Source: Molossus alvarezi
Lineage: Eukaryota > Chordata > Mammalia > Chiroptera > Molossidae
Direction of reading: 5' to 3'
Assembly: GCA_037176705.1 (NCBI GenBank)
Contig: CM073887.1
Location: 61,031,001 to 61,095,000, forward strand
DNA: 64,000 bases
Both the position numbers and the translations under genes were made by a program. A model generated the notes under the pieces. That model searched no databases, was not told the origin of the DNA, and saw only the letters and a list, made by a program, of their open reading frames with translations. Shown piece after piece: positions 57,897 through 64,000 of the stretch (within the stretch, counting starts at the first letter, position 1; the number at the start of each line of letters is the position of its first letter).

Positions 57897-58007
57897 AAAG
57901 AGCTGTGCTTTGATGAGGAGCTGGTGCTGCAGCAACTGCGCTACACAGGCATGCTGGAGACTGTGCGGATCCGGAGGTCAGGCTACAGTGCCAAGTACAC
58001 ATTCCAG
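57897..58007 (+). CDS. MYO9B: MYO9B coding exon 18: SH1/SH2 helices
   Basis: Residues 860-896, 111 nt, phase 0; acceptor cccatttcag, donor GTAGGC. Encodes [13 protein letters not shown], then [17 protein letters not shown] (873-889), the SH1/SH2 region that couples the ATPase site to the converter. Confidence 0.97.
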
Positions 58008-58469
58008 GTAGGCTGAACATGTGTGGCTGCCCATGACACAGCAGAAGGCCAGGGCCAGACACCTCCCGCTTCCAGAGAGAATGCTGCTCAGGAGCATGAA
58101 CCCATCAGGTTACTTTACAACAGCACTTCTCCACCTGGCACCGCTGGATCATTCTTTGTCATAGAAGGGCGGGTTTCCTCAGAAGTATCGAGGCCCAAGC
58201 CTTAAAGGATGTAAAGGTGTGAAACCAAGCCAGAAAGAGGGATTTGCACAAGCAATCCTTGTGCAGCTCTGCCCTTTATTGAGCACCTTCTGCAATACAC
58301 ACTGTTATACCCAGTTCTTTTATTCTGCCAATCAGCAGCAAGAGGGCCCTGTTTTCCTGATACAGAAACTGAAGCCCAGGGAAGTGATGACCTCAGAGAT
58401 GACTCCCTGGGCATTCTCAAAACACAAGGGATCACTAGTAACTTCACATTGGTGAAGACCAAATTATAG

Positions 58470-58690
58470 AGCAGTTTCTTAGTCATGGAACCACTGACAC
58501 ATGGAGCTGAGTCGTTCTCTATGGTGGGGCCATTTTGTGCACTGTAGGATGCTGAGCAGCATCCCTGGCCTCCACCCACTCAATGCCAGTAGCACACTCA
58601 CCCTCTGCCCCAAAGTTGTGACAACTCAGGATGTTTCTAGACATCACCAAATGTCCCCAAGGGTCAGCATGGCCCAGGTTGAGAACCCCA
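58470..58690 (-). repeat. MER5A-like hAT-Charlie remnant
   Basis: Minus strand, long copy (gatgctgagcagcatccctg; cccaggttgagaacccca). Confidence 0.7.
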
Positions 58691-58744
58691 GGTTCATGAC
58701 ACTAGCTGGCACCAGCTGTGTGGTGCCTGAGTGATCAGTGGCCC

Positions 58745-58848
58745 CAAAGCCAGAGGTGGCAACACCTGGTCTCTGTTCAAACTTACCCAAATGGCCTTAG
58801 GGATGTAACTTTATCATGGTGTGCCTCTGTTTTCTTATCCACAGAATG
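58745..58848 (+). repeat. MIR-like fragment
   Basis: Contains gtgcctctgttttcttatcc, the MIR core, just before a SINE. Confidence 0.45.
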
Positions 58849-58865
58849 GAAATATTATCTTTCTG

Positions 58866-59114
58866 CCATGGCTAGTTTTGCTCAGTGGTTAGAATATCAG
58901 CCAACCGACCAAAGGGGCACAGGTTTGATTCCCAGAAGGGCACATATCTGGGTTGCAGGTTCGATCCCTGGCCCTGGTTGGGGTCGTGTGGGAAGCAACC
59001 AATCAATGTGTCTCTCTGATCAGTGTTTCTTTCTCTCCCTCCCTTCCTTATACTCCATCTAAAAAAACCAATGGAAAAATATCCTCAGGTGAGGATTAAC
59101 AAAAAGAAAAAAAA
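58866..59114 (+). repeat. Ves-type bat SINE
   Basis: Plus strand with a perfect 17-bp duplication gaaatattatctttctg at 58849-58865 and 59115-59131. Confidence 0.92.
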
Positions 59115-59561
59115 GAAATATTATCTTTCTGAGCCTATATAAATAAGAAAGACAAAATTACAGAAAAGGGAGAAAATGCTAGTGTGTTTTACTAATGACT
59201 GGCTCTTAAAATTTAACATAATTGTTTTCTTAAGAATCACATGCCTCCAGTTATGGTCTAGCCTTCTAACGAGCCATAGTCTGTAAGCAAGAGTGGCCCC
59301 ATTTTCTGGGCACTATCCCCAACAGTGCCAGCACCAAGCAGGGCCTCAATAGCCACTCACCAACTGACTGGAAGATCCAGTGCTCTGTGTCTACAACCGT
59401 CTTTCTTGACTTTTAGACTATCAGAAACTCCAAGATTTTAGCTTTATCAATACTGTTTATATCAAACTAAGTTTTGGCTTCGGAAACAGCTTGATGAGGG
59501 AATTGGCATCTTAGGTGGTGATGCTTACGCGGATTCTTCTTTCTCTGCCAAAATCACTCAG

Positions 59562-59684
59562 GATTTCACAGAGCAGTTCCAGGTGCTGTTGCCCAAGAAC
59601 ACCCAGCCTTGCAGGGAGGTCATCTCTGCCCTGCTGGAGAAGATGAACATCGACAAGAAGAGCTACCAGATCGGAAAAACCAAG
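59562..59684 (+). CDS. MYO9B: MYO9B coding exon 19: converter
   Basis: Residues 897-937, 123 nt, phase 0; acceptor aaaatcactcag, donor GTCAGC. Encodes [20 protein letters not shown] then [20 protein letters not shown], the converter that ends at the GKTKVF junction with the neck. Confidence 0.97.
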
Positions 59685-60079
59685 GTCAGCGTTCCCTCAA
59701 CTGGGGTGCCTGCAAACCTGTACCCTGCCGTCATACACTGAAAAATAAAGGGTTCTACTGAGGAAGTGTGTTTCTTGGGACCCAGCACATTATTTCTTCC
59801 TGGAAGGCAGAGGGTACACCTATGGCACTGGGGCTCAAGCATCAGGCCTGTTTCCATTTTCCTTACATGTAGGCTATAAACGATCACATCATTCTACAGG
59901 GTGTTCAGGGGCCAGGCAGTAACTACTGTGGTGTCTGGCAGTTTTCTTTCACTCATCTTCCCTCCAGAAACTCTCCTACCACTGGATGTACGTTGATTGC
60001 TTCTTGTCCAACAAGTGCCAAGGTCAACTCCCTGTTATAACCACCTAATATGAAAAATCCCTTCATGGTTCCCCAATAC

Positions 60080-60600
60080 ATGTGACCTAGCAATTCCACT
60101 CCAAGATATTGACCCAGAATAACTAAAAACATATTCAGACAAATACTTGTACACACATATTCACAGCAGCATTAGTCACAATCACCAAAAGGTAGAAACA
60201 ACTCAAGTATCCATGAGCTGCTGAATGTATGAACAAATTGTGATCTGTCTACACAGTGGAATATTACTCGGCCCTGATTCAAGGATGAACCTTGAAAATA
60301 TTACACTGAATAAAAGAAGCCAAACACCAAAGGCCACATAGTTTGTGATTCTATTTAGATGAAGTATCTCAAATAAGCAAATCCGTAAAGACAAAAAGCA
60401 GATTAGCAGTTGCCAGGGTCTGCAGAAGGAGGAATGGTGAGTGACTGCTCATTGGGACAAGATCTCCTTTTGAGGTGATGAAATATTCTGAACGAGATAG
60501 AGGTGATGGTTGTGCAACATTGTGAATGTCTAAGTGCTGCTGAATTGTTTAAATGGTTAATTTCATGTAATGTGAATTGTATCTCAATACATTTCAAAAA
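60080..60600 (+). repeat. old L1-like 3' fragment
   Basis: Contains attcacagcagcattagtca, gtggaatattactcggccct and agcagttgccagggtctgca, then an A-rich end; same family as 35185 and 30130. Confidence 0.65.
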
Positions 60601-60609
60601 AACACTCCC

Positions 60610-60860
60610 GCCCTGGCCGGTTTGGCTCAGTGGTTGGAGCGTTGGCCTGCGGTCCAGAGAGACCCGGGTTTGGTTCCTGCTGGGGGCACATACCTCGGTT
60701 GCAGTTTGTCCCCAGCCCTGGTTGGTCATGTGGGTGGCAGCCACTCGATGTGTCTCTTTCATGTCGATGTTTCTCTCTCTCTCTCCCTCTCTCTCTCCCT
60801 CTCTCTCCCTCCCGCTCTGTCTGAATAAAGAATAGGGAAAAAAATTTTTTTTTTTAAAAA
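60610..60860 (+). repeat. Ves-type bat SINE
   Basis: Plus strand, near consensus, with a CT-rich tract at 60772-60812. Its tail ends about 107 bp before coding exon 20. Confidence 0.9.
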
Positions 60861-60967
60861 TTACTCCCCTTGGTTGGGTCAGTCAGCACACACTCTCAAG
60901 GTGGCTGTGCAAACCTAGACTCAGGGTTTCTGGGGGTCTGGCTGACCTGTGTCCGTCTGCCCCCTAG

Positions 60968-61117
60968 GTTTTCCTGAAAGAGACAGAGCGGCAGGCCCTG
61001 CAGGAAACACTGCACCGGGAGGTCTTACGGAAGATCCTGCTCCTACAGAGCTGGTTCCGGATGGTGCTGGAACGCCGGCACTTTCTACAGATGAGGCAGG
61101 CAGCCATCACCATCCAG
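60968..61117 (+). CDS. MYO9B: MYO9B coding exon 20: IQ motif 1
   Basis: Residues 938-987, 150 nt, phase 0; acceptor tgccccctag, donor GTATCG. Begins [18 protein letters not shown] and contains the first IQ motif (about 958-978, [15 protein letters not shown]), expected to bind calmodulin. It ends with the start of IQ 2 (AAITIQ). The next exon is only 83 bp away. Confidence 0.97.
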
Positions 61118-61200
61118 GTATCGCATGAGCTGAAAAGCCTAGGTGTGGAGGTGGCCAGGGTGGCTCATGCCTGGCCTCTGAACACCTGCCCTGCTCTCAG

Positions 61201-61367
61201 GCCTGCTGGCGATCCTACTGCGTTCGACGGGCTCTGGAGAGGACACAGGCAGCTATTTACCTCCAGGCCACGTGGAGGGGCTACCGGCATCGGGTGGCCT
61301 ACCAGCGCCAGAGACAGAGCATTATCCGCCTGCAGAGCCTCTGCCGGGGGCACCTGCAGCGCAAAAG
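61201..61367 (+). CDS. MYO9B: MYO9B coding exon 21: IQ motifs 2-4
   Basis: Residues 988-1043, 167 nt, phase 0 in and 2 out; acceptor ctgctctcag, donor GTAAGC. Completes IQ 2 ([10 protein letters not shown]), carries IQ 3 ([15 protein letters not shown], about 1004-1024) and most of IQ 4 ([16 protein letters not shown], about 1026-1046). Four IQ motifs agree with the family. Confidence 0.97.
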
Positions 61368-62070
61368 GTAAGCAGAACAGGGCCCTGCCAAATGTTCCAG
61401 AAGCCAGAAAGTTTACTTATCCTAAAGCTGCCTGAGATACAGGTAGAAGTGTCAGAATACCATTCTGAATGTAGGGAGGCTGGGAAGGGACTGGTGGGAA
61501 TCTAGCCATCTGGCCACACAAACCCCCAGAGAGACATCCCAGGGCTGGTGGACGGTGCTTACAGCAAAGCCTCAGACCACCATCAGCTGCATTTGGTCAC
61601 CACCAGGGAACCCTGCACCTGCCCACCCCAGGCCTGTCAGTGGAGCACCTGCAATCAGAGGGGGAAGGTTTAGGCCACCCTGGACCAGCCCACAGCGGGC
61701 TCCCCTTCCACCATACACACATGGAGCTTGGATGTCCGCCGGGCCAGGGGCCCCAATGGAATTCAGGGGTTTCTTAACAGGCCTCTCCCTACAACAGACC
61801 TAATGAAGTTTCCCCTGAACTAGCCAGTAGACCCTAGGGCTACTCCTAGGACAGGGCCACTCCCCAGTATCCCCCTTTCCTAGCTGAGGAGATTCCACCT
61901 TTCCAGAAGCATCTCTGAGGGCCAGAGACTGTGCCTGGCCTCCCAGCCTGTAAGCAGCATGGGGGTCCCACCAGAGCATGGCTCAGAGGCCCCTAACAAC
62001 CTGGGAGGATTCTAGGGGCTGCAGGTACATTTTTTTCCTGAATCCACTCCCTTTACTCTCCTTGCACCAG

Positions 62071-62934
62071 CTTCCACCAGATGATTGCAGAGAAGCAGGA
62101 GGCAGAAGAGAAGGAGAGGGAAGCCCAGCAAGCCTCAAGGGACGAAACTGCAGCTGGTAGGCCCAGCCTAGAACTGTCGGAAGACGACAAGCACGCGACA
62201 CTGGAGCCCACGGTGTGGCTGAGCCACAGGCCCCCAGCAGAGAGTTTCCACCCTGAGAAGGAGAGCCCCAGCCCAGAGAAGGTTCTCTCATCCCAGAAAA
62301 ATGCCACTGAAATTCATGAGAAAGTGTCCAGCAGCCGGGAGAAGCGTGAGTCTCGGCGGCAGAGAGGACTAGAGCACGTGGAACTCCAGAACAAACACAT
62401 CCAGTCTTGTAAGGACGAGAGTGCCCTCAGAGAACCTTCTGGAACGGTCTCCCCAGAGGAGGAGCACCTCCCCCAAGACAGAAAGGAGAGCAGAGAAGAT
62501 GAAACCCTCTCGGACACAGAGGCAGAGACGGAAAACTCTGCTCCTAGAAATCAGCCCGAGGGGCCACCTCAAGTCACACCAGCCTGCCATGTCCCCAGAG
62601 AAACCCCAGAGGCACCCCAGGACCGCATGGAACGGCCCACCAGCCTGACTCTGGACAGCAGGGTCAGCAAACCAGCCCCCAGCACCGCCCCCAAGGACCC
62701 CGAGGACAAGAGCAAACTGAGTGGTGGCCCAAGGGCCCTGGAGAGGCCCGAGAGCCCTGGAGGCTCCACCCAGATTCAGCGGTACCGAGACCCGGCCTCC
62801 GAGCGGCTGGCCAGTGCTGTGGAGCTCTGGCGGGGCAAGAACTTAACAGCTGCTGGCCAGAGCATTATGCTGAGCCAGTCACTGGACCTCAGTGAGCGGC
62901 ACCGGGCCACGGGGGCCTCCCTCACACCCACAGA
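62071..62934 (+). CDS. MYO9B: MYO9B coding exon 22: large tail exon
   Basis: Residues 1043-1331, 864 nt, phase 2 in and 2 out; acceptor cttgcaccag, donor GTAAGC inside the TPTEE motif. Starts with a charged helix (MIAEKQEAEEKEREAQQASR) and becomes a low-complexity, Ser/Glu/Pro-rich, probably disordered region. Islands recognisable from human MYO9B are EKRESRRQRGLEHVELQNKH, SPGGSTQIQRY, LASAVELWRGK and MLSQSLDLSERHRATGASL. This region joins the neck to the C1-RhoGAP tail. Divergence is much higher than in the motor exons. Confidence 0.95.
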
Positions 62935-63519
62935 GTAAGCCCCACGCCCTCCTTTGTCCTAACCCAGTAGTCAGGCCGTGTAGGGGACTCACAGCAAAAG
63001 ACCTGGCAGCAGGACCAGTCCCACATGACAGTGCCTGGTGCCAGCTTGTTCTCTGGGTGGGGCTGCCCTGTGCATTGTGGGGTGCAGTTGTCCCCAAAAC
63101 ACGAGAGCAGCTCCATGTTCAAGAGCTGACACCAGGTGTGTAGGGCCCCAAGGAAGGAGGAAGAGGGGTCTGGCAAGGATGAGGCACCTGCCCGAGGCTG
63201 CCTTGCTGGGGTTTGACAGAACCCTGACTCCTGGGGTTTCCCACTGAAATAAGCTGTGTTCATTCAGAAAGCACCTGGCCTCAAGAGACAAGGCCCCTCT
63301 GGTCAAGGGCTCCACTCCCCACCCCAGGAAACTGGGCCTCAGTTTTCTTATCAGTGATTGGGGGTGACTTGCTCAGGAGCTGGAGGAGAAACTCCCACAT
63401 CTCAACACACCCTGCCTGACCCTAACTTAGCTAAATATTGGTGACTCCAAGTACCAGACCATTGTCCCAGAGGCCCACTTGGCTGAAGAAAAGAAGAGTG
63501 GCCAGTACCTGGGGCTAGC

Positions 63520-63645
63520 TCCCTCTCTGGGTGAGGCTGCCCCATGCACTGTGGCTACAGAGCAGCATCCCCAGTCTCCACCCACCAGATGCAAATAGCA
63601 TTACCTTCCAGTTGATAACAACCAAAAACACATCTGAACTCTTTC
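63520..63645 (-). repeat. MER5A-like hAT-Charlie remnant
   Basis: Minus strand (gagcagcatccccagtctcc; gatgcaaatagcattacctt), ending 36 bp before coding exon 23. A shorter similar piece lies at about 63050-63100. Confidence 0.6.
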
Positions 63646-63680
63646 TTGTCACTAAAAGCCACATTTCTGTGATCTCGCAG

Positions 63681-63753
63681 GGAAAGGCGCATTTCATTAT
63701 CCACCAGTGACGTCTCCAAGCTCCTCCCGGCCATGGCCCAGGTCAAGACTCAG
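63681..63753 (+). CDS. MYO9B: MYO9B coding exon 23: tail
   Basis: Residues 1331-1355, 73 nt, phase 2 in and 0 out; acceptor gtgatctcgcag, donor GTAACA. Encodes ERRISLSTSDVSKLLPAMAQ then VKTQ. The RRIS-type site resembles a basophilic kinase target (inference from sequence only). Confidence 0.93.
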
Positions 63754-63927
63754 GTAACACTTCAGGTTGCAGCTCTGTCCCCTCAGGGTCCAGGCTTACT
63801 TCTGCCCCAAAGGGCAGCTTAAGAGAGAAAAGGAATCAGTGGACAGAGCACACACTGATGCAAAGACCTCTTGCTTTCCTCCAGCGAGGCTACCTGCCTT
63901 TGCTTACCCAGCCCTATTCTCTCACAG

Positions 63928-64000
63928 CCTCTGTCGGAGAGTGTGGATGGCGAACCCAGCACAAAGAAGGCAGCCATCCAGAAGAAGAAGCTGGGCGATG
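63928..64000 (+). CDS. MYO9B: MYO9B coding exon 24 (partial, cut by window end)
   Basis: Starts after AG at 63926-63927 (ttctctcacag) in phase 0 and remains open to the last base. Encodes PLSESVDGEPSTKKAAIQKK and KLGD, residues 1356-1379, matching the lysine-rich QKKKPGD stretch of the human tail. The donor lies beyond the window. Confidence 0.9.

Larger units (their letters stand above)
3123..64000 (+). other. MYO9B: MYO9B gene body (5' portion, runs off the window end)
   Basis: Unconventional myosin-IXb, an actin-based single-headed processive motor whose C-terminal RhoGAP domain turns off Rho. Twenty-four constitutive coding exons were located by matching GT-AG boundaries to the continuous MYO9B reading frame; spliced they give about 1379 residues without a stop. 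Order seen: Ras-associating domain (about 15-114), motor with class-IX N-terminal extension and large loop 2 (about residues 700-795), four IQ motifs (about 958-1046), charged low-complexity tail. The C1 and RhoGAP domains of the family are not in the window. The first exon here has an acceptor site upstream of the ATG, so at least one 5' UTR exon lies outside. MYO9A is the nearest alternative; the N-terminus (MSVNEAGSS), short loop 2 and tail fit MYO9B. Confidence 0.97.

Overview
This is a mammalian nuclear genomic window, very probably from a microbat (Vespertilionidae or a close relative). The evidence for a bat is about thirty tRNA-headed, CT-rich SINEs of the bat Ves type on both strands, many with clean target-site duplications, plus two SPIN-like hAT elements. 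No prokaryotic gene, CRISPR array or operon is present.

The only protein-coding gene I can support is MYO9B (unconventional myosin-IXb, a single-headed processive myosin with a RhoGAP tail) on the + strand. The window begins in the intron before the first coding exon. It then holds 24 constitutive coding exons, from the start codon at 3179 to a partial exon cut by the window end at 64000. Spliced together they give about 1379 residues with no stop or frame break: Ras-associating domain, complete motor (P-loop 239-246, switch I about 290-298, switch II 520-525, SH1 region about 873-889), four IQ motifs (about 958-1046), and the start of the charged tail. The C1 and RhoGAP domains lie beyond the window. 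Every junction is GT-AG and phase-compatible.

Layout: 1-3122 intron 1 (SINE cluster, old L1); 3123-4018 first coding exon; 4019-31216 a 27-kb intron full of SINEs, old LTRs, DNA transposons and one fairly fresh 5'-truncated L1 (24097-25666); 31217-64000 the remaining motor, neck and tail exons with compact introns, in which SINEs again dominate the larger gaps.

The most interesting item is a 90-bp exon-like segment at 50671-50760, inside the intron that interrupts the myosin loop-2 coding region. It has good splice sites, is open only in the frame required by its neighbours, and would add 30 acidic, phenylalanine-rich residues to loop 2. Others are a tandem CAGCAG acceptor one exon upstream, an upstream ORF overlapping the MYO9B start, a 44-bp tRNA-head-only retroinsert with target-site duplications, a SINE with an apparent 30-nt 3' transduction, two SPIN copies differing by loss of a hairpin, and several serial SINE insertions into one target. 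Repeat family names come from memory of consensus sequences and were not checked by a search; recollections of reference MYO9B isoforms are likewise from memory.
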